This document shows positions 18,606 through 26,126 of a stretch of 64,000 nt of DNA, piece by piece. This stretch comes from Clostridium akagii DSM 12554 (GTDB lineage: Bacteria > Bacillota > Clostridia > Clostridiales > Clostridiaceae). Position 1 is the stretch's first letter; each line of letters starts with the position of its first letter. The notes below the pieces were generated by a model. That model was not told the origin of the DNA and ran no database searches. It saw only the letters and a list, made by a program, of their open reading frames with translations. The stretch covers positions 62,001-126,000 of the forward strand of contig NZ_JMLK01000007.1 of NCBI RefSeq assembly GCF_000686725.1, written 5' to 3'. A program made the translations under genes and the position numbers.

Positions 18606-18636
18606 ATAAAAAAACATGGATAGATTTAATCCATGG
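18606..18636 (-). terminator. Terminator after the second GGDEF-EAL gene (minus strand)
   Basis: CATGGAT (18615-18621) pairs with ATCCATG (18629-18635); on the minus strand the stem is followed by seven T. It lies 20 bp past the stop codon of the gene at 18655-20790. Confidence 0.65.
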
Positions 18637-18654
18637 ACAGTGGTTATGAATAAA

Positions 18655-20790
18655 TTAGAGCGCCCATGTTCCAGCCAGTGCGTTCTCAACGTCTAGTGCT
18701 GGTAAAGGTTTTCCTAAATAATAACCCTGTATATTATCAATGCCGGCATCTGCTAAGTAGTCATATTGAAATTTATCCTCTACTCCTTCCGCTAATGCCT
18801 GAATATCCAAGGTGTGGATCAATGAAATTATAGATTCAATAAAGTCATTTTTAGGATTCATCATATTGATTTCATCAACAAAAGATTTATCAATTTTGAG
18901 TAAATTAATTGGAAACTTTTTCAAGTAGCTTAGAGATGAGTAACCAGTTCCGAAATCGTCTAAAGATAGACTAACTCCATATTTTTTCAGATCATTAAAA
19001 ATTTTTAAAGAAAATTCAAAATTATCTATAAGGATATTTTCTGTAACTTCTAGCTCCAAATTAGCTGGGTTTATACCGGATTTATTAATTGCTTCAATAA
19101 CACTATCATAAAAATTAGTAAGTTTTAATTGAACTGGGGATATATTAACAGCAACTGTTATATTACTGCCATAGATATCATTGATTTTTTTGCCATAGGC
19201 GCAAGCCGTATTTAAAACCCAGTTGCCTATTTCTGAAATAAGGCCAGTCTCTTCTGCTATGGATATAAAGTCCAGAGGATTCATAAAGCCTAGCTCCGGG
19301 CTATTCCATCGTATCAATGCCTCAAGTCCACGAAGCTTTTTTGTTTTAGCATCAAACTGCGGTTGATAATATAAAATAAATTCATCTCTTTTAATTGCTT
19401 TTCTAAGCATTACTTCTGTATTAAGTTTTCTAAGAAGTTCGTTTTTCATATGAATATTAAAAAATTGATATTTATTTTTACCAAGATCTTTTGCTTTATA
19501 CATTGCAATATCTGAGCTTCTTATTAAATCTTCCGGTAATTCTCCATCTTGTGGAAATACTGATATACCAACGCTAGATGTCATATTAATGGAACTAGTT
19601 CCAATAAGAAAAGTTTCATAAAACACATTTAAAATATTATCAATAATAGGGAGGAGTTCATTTGTATTTTCAACGTTTTTAATAAGTATGGAAAACTCAT
19701 CACCGCTTATTCTAGCAACAGTGTCACCATCCCGCATACAGGCATTTAGTCTTCTTGAAGCTTCCTTAAGCAATTCATCTCCAAAAGCATGGCCAAGTGA
19801 ATCATTAACTCTTTTAAAATTATCCATATCAAGAAACAAAACGAATAATTTGGTGGAATTTTTAGTAGCCATATGAATTTCTTTTTCTAATTTGTCAAAG
19901 AAAAATGCTCTGTTTGGTAAGCCTGTTAAATCATCATAGTATGCCATTCGTCTTATGATTTGTTCACTTTTTTTTGCTTTTGTGATATTGTGATTTGTAC
20001 CAGTAACTCCTATAACTTTATTTTTAGCATCCAAGATAGGTGAAACCGTTACAGTAAATATGGCATTTTCACTATAGTCAATTTGAAATTTAGTAGTCTG
20101 CCCTGAATTAATAACTTCTTTAATAGCTTCTGAGAGTTCTTTTGAACCATTATAAAAAGGTAGGTCAATGATATTTTTTCCGATGATTTTGCTTTCGGGA
20201 ATTTTTGTGAATTCCGAAAATTTATTGTTTACTGCAATAAAAACACCATTGGTATCACAACTATAAATAATATTTTGCGAATTATTAATAATAGTTTTAT
20301 ACTTTTCTTCACTTAATTCAAGCAATTCCTTACTTAGTAGTATCTCGTCCAGTTGTTGTCTTAATTCTTCTTCCGAAGCTGCAAGCTCTTCATACAGCGC
20401 ATTAATTTCTTCATTTTGTTTACGTAAATCTTCTTCAGACGCTATTAATTCCTCATTTGTAGCCTCAAGCTCTTCATGAGCTAAGGTTAATTTTTCATAG
20501 CTTTCATTAAGTTTAGTATCTGATAAATGTATTTTATTTAGCATGTTTTGTATTAATATATAAATCACATATGATGATACAAAAACATAAAGCCAACCTT
20601 TATATGTATTTATCATTGCTAGAGTATCTTTATTACCAATAAGTTTGTCTGCAATTAAATTTGAAAACAAAATCCAAATAAAACCCACCAAAAAATATGT
20701 TATACCTATTTTAGCTGGTTCATATTTAAATTTATTCTTATTATCAATTTTTAAGATTGAAAAATTCTTTTCATCTGTTGATCTAAACAT
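18655..20790 (-). CDS. Membrane-anchored PAS-GGDEF-EAL c-di-GMP turnover protein
   Basis: A 711-residue paralog of the neighbouring gene. Two membrane helices (about 28-50 and 65-85) replace the first PAS domain. Then come a long Glu-rich coiled coil (~88-165, repeated EELxASEEELRQ units), one PAS (~165-280), GGDEF (~285-445) and EAL (~460-705). The cyclase loop again reads SGDEF, while EAL and the DDFGTGYSS block are intact, so phosphodiesterase activity is the likelier output. The two genes lie in tandem on the minus strand, but each has its own upstream region and this one has a terminator, so they are probably transcribed separately. The signal sensed is not evident. Confidence 0.92.
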   Translation of the reverse strand: MFRSTDEKNFSILKIDNKNKFKYEPAKIGITYFLVGFIWILFSNLIADKLIGNKDTLAMINTYKGWLYVFVSSYVIYILIQNMLNKIHLSDTKLNESYEKLTLAHEELEATNEELIASEEDLRKQNEEINALYEELAASEEELRQQLDEILLSKELLELSEEKYKTIINNSQNIIYSCDTNGVFIAVNNKFSEFTKIPESKIIGKNIIDLPFYNGSKELSEAIKEVINSGQTTKFQIDYSENAIFTVTVSPILDAKNKVIGVTGTNHNITKAKKSEQIIRRMAYYDDLTGLPNRAFFFDKLEKEIHMATKNSTKLFVLFLDMDNFKRVNDSLGHAFGDELLKEASRRLNACMRDGDTVARISGDEFSILIKNVENTNELLPIIDNILNVFYETFLIGTSSINMTSSVGISVFPQDGELPEDLIRSSDIAMYKAKDLGKNKYQFFNIHMKNELLRKLNTEVMLRKAIKRDEFILYYQPQFDAKTKKLRGLEALIRWNSPELGFMNPLDFISIAEETGLISEIGNWVLNTACAYGKKINDIYGSNITVAVNISPVQLKLTNFYDSVIEAINKSGINPANLELEVTENILIDNFEFSLKIFNDLKKYGVSLSLDDFGTGYSSLSYLKKFPINLLKIDKSFVDEINMMNPKNDFIESIISLIHTLDIQALAEGVEDKFQYDYLADAGIDNIQGYYLGKPLPALDVENALAGTWAL

Positions 20791-21102
20791 AATATCACTC
20801 CAATATCATTTTATGGACTTATATATACCTTACATGAATTTTACATTATCTATAATAAAGTATAGTTCGACTATTTTTGTAGGAATCCTCTAATGTAATA
20901 GTTATTTTTATTTTTTTCCTATATTTTAACATACACAATCAGTATTTAACTTAGAAATTTGTAATTATTTCATGAATATAATTATGGAATAAAATGTTTA
21001 AAATAACTTAATAATTTTAAATGAATGCTCGGTTGTGATAATTTATTAGGTGGTATATAGTAAGGGTATACTAATAATTATTATTAAGGAGGCATTATTA
21101 TT
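20791..21102. other. Divergent intergenic region, no gene seen
   Basis: This AT-rich stretch between the minus-strand GGDEF-EAL gene and the plus-strand aldo/keto reductase gene has no supported ORF. It should hold two divergent promoters. On the plus strand TATACT at 21067-21072 lies about 30 bp before the reductase start, but no convincing -35 is seen. No repeat or RNA element was recognised. Confidence 0.4.
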
Positions 21103-21945
21103 ATGGCAAATAATTTACAAGATACAGTAAAATTAAATAATGGCATTGAAATACCTTGGATAGGGTTAGGTGTATTTAAAGTTCAAGATGGTGAAGAAGT
21201 TGTAAGCGCTGTAAAGGCAGCCATTAAAAATGGATATCGTAGTATAGATACGGCTGCTGTTTATGGAAATGAAGAAGGTGTGGGTAAAGCAATAGGAGAA
21301 AGCCTTAAAGAAAATGGTCTTTCAAGAGAAGAATTATTTATAACATCAAAGGTTTGGAATGCAGACCAAGGCTATGAATCAACTTTAGCAGCTTACAAAA
21401 ATAGTTTAAATAAGCTTGGATTAGATTATCTTGATTTATATCTTATCCATTGGCCTGTGAAGGGAAAGTATAAAGAAACTTGGAGAGCTTTAGAAACTAT
21501 TTATAATGAAAAAATGGTTCGTAGTATAGGTGTAAGTAATTTTCACGTTCATCATCTTGAAGATTTGCTTCAAGATTCTGAAATTATCCCAGCCATTGAT
21601 CAAGTGGAATTTCATCCGCGATTAGCGCAAAAGGATTTAAGAAAATTTTGCAAGGATAAAGGCATACAATTTGAAGCTTGGGCACCTCTAATGCAGGGTC
21701 ATTTATTTGATAATGCTATTTTGAAAAGCATCGCTGAGAAGCATGGTAAATCTATTGCTCAAGTTATTATTCGTTGGGATCTTCAAAATGGAGTTGTAAC
21801 TATTCCAAAATCCATAAAAGAACACAGAATTATAGAAAATTCAAGTGTGTTTGATTTTAATCTTACAAGAGAAGATTTGGAACAAATTGATTCATTAAAT
21901 GAAGATCGTCGAGTTGGATCGGATCCAGACAATTTTAATTTTTAA
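21103..21945 (+). CDS. Aldo/keto reductase (2,5-diketo-D-gluconate reductase type)
   Basis: A 280-residue NADPH-dependent oxidoreductase of the AKR superfamily that reduces aldehydes and ketones. Family landmarks are visible: the substrate-loop G(L/V)GVFKVQDGEE near 20, the catalytic Asp and Tyr in SIDTAAVYGNEEGVG (45-60), the catalytic Lys in FITSKVWNAD (~80), His in LDLYLIHWP (~113), GVSNF (~143) and the cofactor segment IPKSIKEHRIIEN near 245. Size is typical. The start has AAGGAGG. It is a single-gene transcript closed by a terminator. The physiological substrate cannot be assigned; methylglyoxal detoxification is a common role for this subgroup. Confidence 0.92.
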   Translation: MANNLQDTVKLNNGIEIPWIGLGVFKVQDGEEVVSAVKAAIKNGYRSIDTAAVYGNEEGVGKAIGESLKENGLSREELFITSKVWNADQGYESTLAAYKNSLNKLGLDYLDLYLIHWPVKGKYKETWRALETIYNEKMVRSIGVSNFHVHHLEDLLQDSEIIPAIDQVEFHPRLAQKDLRKFCKDKGIQFEAWAPLMQGHLFDNAILKSIAEKHGKSIAQVIIRWDLQNGVVTIPKSIKEHRIIENSSVFDFNLTREDLEQIDSLNEDRRVGSDPDNFNF

Positions 21946-21965
21946 CACTAATTCACCCAACAATT

Positions 21966-22016
21966 AAAAAGGATGTAAGTAGCTTTGTGAAATCTAAGTT
22001 ACTTACATCCTTTTAT
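21966..22016. terminator. Bidirectional terminator between the aldo/keto reductase and cytochrome-b genes
   Basis: AAAAAGGATGTAAGTAGCTT pairs with AAGTTACTTACATCCTTTT. It serves two converging genes. Confidence 0.85.
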
Positions 22017-22402
22017 TATTGCAAAAGAAAATATGTCAATATATGAAATAAAAGTGTACCAGCTAGCATAATAGCAAGGATTATGTGAGTATACAACCAA
22101 AATATTTTATGTTTCATATATGTTTTTCTGAAATACTTCATAAGTATCCCTATCAACGTGACCAAAATCATCAATAATAAGCTAATATAGCCAGTGGAGA
22201 ATTCAATATGGGATAGATTGTTTCCAGCATGAATAAAACCTATAATTATTGCTATTATACCGAAAATACAATGATAATCTAATAACTTTTTAGCTGGTAA
22301 ATTTATTTTAAAGCTCAGGTTTTTAAATCTCTTGAATAAACCGTAACTACAACTTAAGATAAAAAAAAGCAATGTGAGCCAACCAAACAATTCATGGACC
22401 AT
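22016..22402 (-). CDS. Four-helix membrane protein, putative dihaem cytochrome b
   Basis: A 128-residue protein made almost wholly of four membrane helices (about 5-23, 42-60, 70-90, 102-124). Histidines are placed as in dihaem b-type cytochromes and ferric-reductase-like domains: H44 and H58 in helix 2 and H106 and H120 in helix 4, each pair 14 residues apart. Two haems could thus be stacked across the membrane. There is no FAD/NAD(P)H domain. It is the last gene of a minus-strand operon with ApbE and an FMN-binding protein, which suggests it passes electrons from the membrane to the extracytoplasmic flavin. The haem assignment is inference from spacing; no named family was recognised with certainty. 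Confidence 0.75.
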   Translation of the reverse strand: MVHELFGWLTLLFFILSCSYGLFKRFKNLSFKINLPAKKLLDYHCIFGIIAIIIGFIHAGNNLSHIEFSTGYISLLLMILVTLIGILMKYFRKTYMKHKIFWLYTHIILAIMLAGTLLFHILTYFLLQ

Positions 22403-22430
22403 AAATAAAACACTCCTATATTTTGTCTAT

Positions 22431-23405
22431 TTAAAACAATGTATCTTGGATATATTCAAATCCATGGCTAGAACTGTTAAAAATAAATTTTTCTTTTGCG
22501 CCATGAGTTACATAAATTTTTTTGTCTGAAGTAATAAATATAGCGTCTATACCATTAGTTTTCTCTACTAGTTCCATACCGTCTATAAGACCAAGAATAA
22601 ATATGCCTGTGGATAGAGCATCTGCCTCCATAGAATTTTTTCCTATTATAGTAGCACTTATTATGCCTGAATTAGCGGGATAGCCTGTATTTGGATCAAG
22701 AATATGATGATATTTTATATTATTTTCTTTGAAATATCTCACATAATCTCCAGAAGTCACAACCGTTTCATCAGAAATTTTTATAACTCCTATATTTTTT
22801 CCTCGTGGCTCAAATGGGTTCTGAATCCCAATTAACCAAGGAGAATTATCAGGCTTGTTTCCAAGGGTTAATACATTACCACCAATATTGATAAATGCAG
22901 ATTTCACGGCATTCTTTTTATAAATCTCAATAATCTTATCTGCTGCATAACCTTTAGCTATTGCACCTAAATCAATTTTTTGACCTGCTTTTGATAGCTT
23001 GGCCGATTTTTTTTCTTCATTCAAGATGATATCTTTGTAATTTATTAAATGTAGTATATTTTCAATTTCTTCTTTTGCTGGAATCCTCTGGTTTTTGCTG
23101 AATATACCCCATAGTTTAACCAATGCTGCTGCAGTTATATCAAAGGTTCCATGGCAAAGTTCTGAATACTCTTTGGACTTTTTTATAACTTCAAAAGTTT
23201 CTTCATCTAAAATAACTTCATTTTTCCCAGCCTCTAAGTTAAGTTTACTAATTTCACTAGTACTAAGATAAAAACTCATTAACCCTTCAAGTCTTTTTAA
23301 TTCATGTTCACCTAGGATGGAAACGTCTTTTGCATTAGTGCCATAAATTCTTTGAATTATGTTAGTACCCATACCAAAACTTTCAAAATCCTCAAATTGC
23401 TCCAT
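22431..23405 (-). CDS. apbE: FAD:protein FMN transferase (ApbE family), no signal peptide
   Basis: A 324-residue ApbE-like enzyme that attaches FMN from FAD through a phosphodiester bond to a Thr/Ser of a target protein, with Mg2+. Family blocks are present: GT-like N-terminus MGTNIIQRIYG, FDITAAALVKLWG (~108-120), KIDLGAIAKGYAADK (~147-160), INIGGNVLTLG, HHILDPNTGYPA (~235-246) and the metal-site ADALSTGIFILG (~261-272). Unlike many ApbE proteins it starts without a lipoprotein or Sec signal, so it may act in the cytoplasm or rely on another anchor. The substrate is almost certainly the FMN-binding protein encoded 28 bp upstream, which has a matching acceptor motif. Start: ATG at 23405, with GAGGAG upstream on the minus strand. 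Confidence 0.92.
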   Translation of the reverse strand: MEQFEDFESFGMGTNIIQRIYGTNAKDVSILGEHELKRLEGLMSFYLSTSEISKLNLEAGKNEVILDEETFEVIKKSKEYSELCHGTFDITAAALVKLWGIFSKNQRIPAKEEIENILHLINYKDIILNEEKKSAKLSKAGQKIDLGAIAKGYAADKIIEIYKKNAVKSAFINIGGNVLTLGNKPDNSPWLIGIQNPFEPRGKNIGVIKISDETVVTSGDYVRYFKENNIKYHHILDPNTGYPANSGIISATIIGKNSMEADALSTGIFILGLIDGMELVEKTNGIDAIFITSDKKIYVTHGAKEKFIFNSSSHGFEYIQDTLF

Positions 23406-23433
23406 ATATACTCCTCAACTTAATATAATATTT

Positions 23434-23838
23434 TTAAGATTTAGCTGATTCTAATGCGTTTTCAATGGATTTCAGAATTACTTTACTACTATTGGTTGCT
23501 CCTGAAATAGTGTCCACCTGAAGACTCTGTGCCTCCACGACTTTTTCAGGGATCACCTCAGCTGGTTTACCTCTTTCATTTTTATGGTTTAGTAGAACTA
23601 TATTTGTAATCTTGTTGTCTTTAACTGTAACTGAAACCTTTGCAGCTATATAAACAGCATCAAAGGAGCCAGTATATGTCCCGTCAGAAATTTTTGATAA
23701 ATCTACGGTGCCAATTTTGATTTCTTTAATTGTTTTTTTATATTTTTCCACAGAAATTATATATCTTCCTCCAAAAATTCCAACGGTTAAAGCTACAATA
23801 CAAACAGCAGTAATCACAATTTTTTTTGTGCTTAACAT
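23434..23838 (-). CDS. Membrane-anchored FMN-binding domain protein
   Basis: A 134-residue protein with an uncleaved-looking N-terminal signal anchor (about 6-28) and one FMN-binding domain (about 50-130) outside the membrane. The flavinylation motif reads D109-TI-S-G-A-T115, matching the known Dxx(S/T)GA(T/S) site, with T115 the expected acceptor of covalent FMN. Similar domains occur in RnfG/NqrC and in the electron-transfer lipoprotein PplA. It is followed by apbE and by the putative dihaem membrane protein, so it is probably the redox terminal of a small electron-transfer chain on the cell surface. The gene has a GGGGAG ribosome site and follows the TetR gene by 13 bp. Confidence 0.88.
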   Translation of the reverse strand: MLSTKKIVITAVCIVALTVGIFGGRYIISVEKYKKTIKEIKIGTVDLSKISDGTYTGSFDAVYIAAKVSVTVKDNKITNIVLLNHKNERGKPAEVIPEKVVEAQSLQVDTISGATNSSKVILKSIENALESAKS

Positions 23839-23851
23839 AACAAACTCCCCT

Positions 23852-24496
23852 TTATTTTTTTATAGATTTTAATAAAAGTTCAAGACCATCCTCCATTAAT
23901 TGTTCAATGCTTTTATTATAATAAGAATTAATGTATTTTTCTTTTTTACTAATTAATCCTATAAAACCTAACATAGTTGACCAAAGCATAATACAAACAG
24001 TAATGGAGTCTGTATTATTTGAAATTTCACCCTTTTGTATTCCATCAATAATACACTTATTAAGAAGTTTAAAGGAGTATTCACCGGCAATGTAACATTC
24101 ATTAATTAAAGGATTATTATCAGCTTGAAAATCAAAATCTTTGTTTTCATAATCTGTAATAGCCTTAAAGTATCCAGGATAGGTTTTACTAAACTCAATA
24201 AAAAGTTGACCTAATCTTTTGATTTTTTTAATTTCGGTGATTTCAGTATTTTTACTAATAAATTTATCAAATAAAGCATTTAAAGTATTAAATCCTAATA
24301 GCATTATTTCATAGTAGAGTTCTTCTTTATTCTTGAAATAGGAGTATATAGTTTTTTTAGTAAATTCTGCTTCTTTTGCAATATCATCCATTGTGGAATT
24401 TTCAAATCCCTTACTAAAAAAAACTCTTTCAGCTGCGGTTATCATGATATTTTTACGAATTAAATGTTCTTTTTCTTTACGTTCAATAATACCCAT
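23852..24496 (-). CDS. TetR family regulator of the flavin/haem operon
   Basis: A 214-residue repressor with an N-terminal helix-turn-helix (about 15-60: AAERVFFSKGFENSTMDDIA and KTIYSYFKNKEELYYEI) and an unassigned helical C-terminal domain. It is the first gene of the minus-strand operon with the FMN-binding protein, ApbE and the cytochrome-b-like protein, all within about 30 bp of each other. The promoter in front of it carries a perfect inverted repeat between the -35 and -10, strongly suggesting autorepression and therefore control of the whole operon. The start ATG has a good GGAGG site. The inducer is unknown. Confidence 0.9.
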   Translation of the reverse strand: MGIIERKEKEHLIRKNIMITAAERVFFSKGFENSTMDDIAKEAEFTKKTIYSYFKNKEELYYEIMLLGFNTLNALFDKFISKNTEITEIKKIKRLGQLFIEFSKTYPGYFKAITDYENKDFDFQADNNPLINECYIAGEYSFKLLNKCIIDGIQKGEISNNTDSITVCIMLWSTMLGFIGLISKKEKYINSYYNKSIEQLMEDGLELLLKSIKK

Positions 24497-24531
24497 AGTA
24501 AGTATGCCTCCAGTTTACTAAATATACTTAG

Positions 24532-24560
24532 AGTATACTTAATATATGTTAAGTATACAA
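24532..24560 (-). promoter_or_regulatory. Promoter with embedded operator for the TetR-flavin operon
   Basis: On the minus strand TTGTAT (24560-24555) and TATACT (24537-24532) are separated by 17 bp. A perfect 10-bp inverted repeat, GTATACTTAA at 24533-24542 and TTAAGTATAC at 24549-24558, fills the promoter from -35 to -10. A bound TetR dimer would exclude RNA polymerase. Confidence 0.75.
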
Positions 24561-24673
24561 TATTTAATTATGATGTCAATAATATTTATGCATAAAACAA
24601 GTACATATTGTGTTAAATTTTTTAGTGTTAACCCAACAAATTTTTAACAATTGTAGCTTCGGGATATTTATTC

Positions 24674-24703
24674 TTGACAACAATAAAAAAAATGTTATAT
24701 ACT
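24674..24703 (+). promoter_or_regulatory. Promoter of a short structured transcript
   Basis: TTGACA at 24674-24679 and TATACT at 24698-24703, 18 bp apart. It is a near-consensus vegetative promoter with no annotated-size gene before the terminator at 24922-24965. The transcript would be about 250 nt. Confidence 0.6.
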
Positions 24704-24753
24704 ATAATAAATTTATAGTATTCATATCTTAATAGTAGGGATTAATAAAAGGA

Positions 24754-24860
24754 GGGGACGCAAACTATGATGAGTGTAGAAATATATTTTATGACATTTT
24801 CATTACGAAGGTTAAAATTTTTTACTGCAACTTTAATAGAGCAGTTTTTTCTGCGTCCCC
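24754..24860 (+). other. Long-range 9-bp complementary arms around a small ORF
   Basis: GGGGACGCA (24754-24762) and TGCGTCCCC (24852-24860) are perfectly complementary. The first arm includes the end of the Shine-Dalgarno site AAAGGAGGGG of the 36-codon ORF, and the second lies inside its 3' part. A local GCAG-TTTTTT-CTGC hairpin (24841-24854) competes with the long-range pairing. This looks like an RNA whose translation start can be masked by its own coding region. Confidence 0.5.
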
Positions 24861-24877
24861 ATATTTTATCAAAGTAA
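24767..24877 (+). CDS. Putative 36-residue small protein
   Basis: This short ORF (ATG at 24767, TAA at 24875-24877) has one of the strongest ribosome sites in the window (AAAGGAGGGG), a consensus promoter 64 bp upstream and a terminator 45 bp downstream. The product is small, basic and partly hydrophobic (core SLRRLKFFTATLIEQFF); no family is recognised. The surrounding arms at 24754-24762 and 24852-24860 could hide the ribosome site. It could be a leader peptide, a type I toxin-like peptide or an RNA whose ORF is incidental. The terminator separates it from the importer genes downstream. Confidence 0.4.
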   Translation: MMSVEIYFMTFSLRRLKFFTATLIEQFFLRPHILSK

Positions 24878-24921
24878 GCTAAAATACAATAATATATTAT
24901 TTATTATATTTGTGTAATGAT

Positions 24922-24965
24922 AAAAAGAGGATTGGCAGATTCATAATTTGCCAATCCTCTTTTTA
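24922..24965 (+). terminator. Terminator of the small-ORF transcript
   Basis: AAAAAGAGGATTGGCAGATT pairs with AATTTGCCAATCCTCTTTTT. It shares the GATTGGCA/TGCCAATC core with the hairpin at 26054. The stretch from here to 25136 is AT-rich and shows no gene. Confidence 0.88.
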
Positions 24966-25136
24966 TTATAATAACCCTACTATTTTCATAAGAGTAATAT
25001 AAAATTATTGCATTATAAATTATTTCATAAATAGATATACTATTAATTGTTTAAAAAAATAAATTACTTTACTTTTTAAACTAGGTGTAACAAAATGTAT
25101 AAGAGATTAGAAATATTATTTAGGGGTGTGTAAAAT

Positions 25137-26045
25137 ATGAATAAAAAATTAATGGTCTTACCGTTATTATCAATACTAATTGTAGGTACAATTCTTACAG
25201 GATGTGGTAGTACGGGATCAAAAAGCACAAGTTCTAAGCCTACAATAAAAGTTGGATCTAAAAACTTTACAGAATCTTTAATTTTAGGTGAAGTATATTC
25301 AGAGGCATTAGAACATGCGGGTTATAAAGTTGATAGAAAATTTAATTTAGGTGATGCGATAGTTCATACATCTTTAGTTAATGGTCAAATTGATTTATAC
25401 CCTGAATATACGGGTACGGGTCTGCTTTCAATACTTAAGGAGCAACCTAAATATACGTCCAAAGAAGTTTACGACGAAGTAGCAGCAAAATATAAAGAAA
25501 AATTTAATTTAGTTTGGTTAGATCCATCTGCAGCAAATGATTCTCAAGGTTTAGTAATTACAAAAAAAGCTTCGGATGAGTACAATATACACACTATTTC
25601 CGATTTACAAAAAAATGCAAGTAAAATTAGATTTGCATCCCAGGGAGAATTTGATAAAAGATCAGATGGGTTGCCTTCATTAACAAAAGTTTATGGTGCG
25701 TTTAATTTTAAAGATGAGAAGTTGTACGATAATGGACTTAAATATGATGTTCTTAAAAATGATAAAGCAGATCTTGCTGTTGCATATACTACAGAGGGCC
25801 AATTGACTGATTCTAAATTTGTTATTCTAAAGGATGATAAAAATGCATGGCCTCCATATAATGTTGCCCCGGTAGTAAGACAAGATATTTTGACTAAAAA
25901 CACAGATGTAAAAGCTATACTTAATAAAGTTACGGCTAAGTTAGATAATAAAACTCTAATAAAATTAAATGCAGAAGTGGATATAGATAAAAAAGAATAT
26001 AAAGCTGTAGCAAAAGAATTTTATGATAAAGAATTCAGTAAATAA
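25137..26045 (+). CDS. OpuCC/ProX-type substrate-binding lipoprotein of an ABC importer
   Basis: A 302-residue lipoprotein. The signal peptide ends in a lipobox (TILTGC, Cys about 23), and the mature protein is a quaternary-amine/osmoprotectant-type binding protein of the OpuAC/ProX fold. The start of the fold, VGSKNFTESLILGEVYSEAL, and the DLYPEYTGTGL block are typical. Known ligands of the family are glycine betaine, choline, carnitine and proline betaine. It heads an operon with an ATPase and two permeases, but a hairpin at 26054-26093 separates it from the ATPase gene and may raise the binding protein's relative expression. The company of a sulfhydrylase-like enzyme leaves open a sulfur-containing or sulfonium ligand. 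Confidence 0.9.
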   Translation: MNKKLMVLPLLSILIVGTILTGCGSTGSKSTSSKPTIKVGSKNFTESLILGEVYSEALEHAGYKVDRKFNLGDAIVHTSLVNGQIDLYPEYTGTGLLSILKEQPKYTSKEVYDEVAAKYKEKFNLVWLDPSAANDSQGLVITKKASDEYNIHTISDLQKNASKIRFASQGEFDKRSDGLPSLTKVYGAFNFKDEKLYDNGLKYDVLKNDKADLAVAYTTEGQLTDSKFVILKDDKNAWPPYNVAPVVRQDILTKNTDVKAILNKVTAKLDNKTLIKLNAEVDIDKKEYKAVAKEFYDKEFSK

Positions 26046-26053
26046 TTGAAAAA

Positions 26054-26093
26054 AAAGATTGGCATAGTGAAAGCTTTTTATATGCCAATCTTT
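26054..26093 (+). terminator. Intra-operon hairpin after the binding-protein gene
   Basis: AAAGATTGGCATA pairs with TATGCCAATCTTT over a 14-nt loop. The T-tract is short, so it is probably an attenuating or mRNA-stabilising hairpin rather than a full stop. Confidence 0.6.
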
Positions 26094-26126
26094 CAATAAT
26101 TATATCAAAGAGAGGTGTCATGAATC

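Noticed and set aside
24751-24860. Possible c-di-GMP (GEMM) riboswitch because of GGGACGCAAA
   Set aside because: Only this short string matches. The GGCAAA block, the second conserved stem and the tetraloop receptor are missing, and the ATG starts inside the would-be core.
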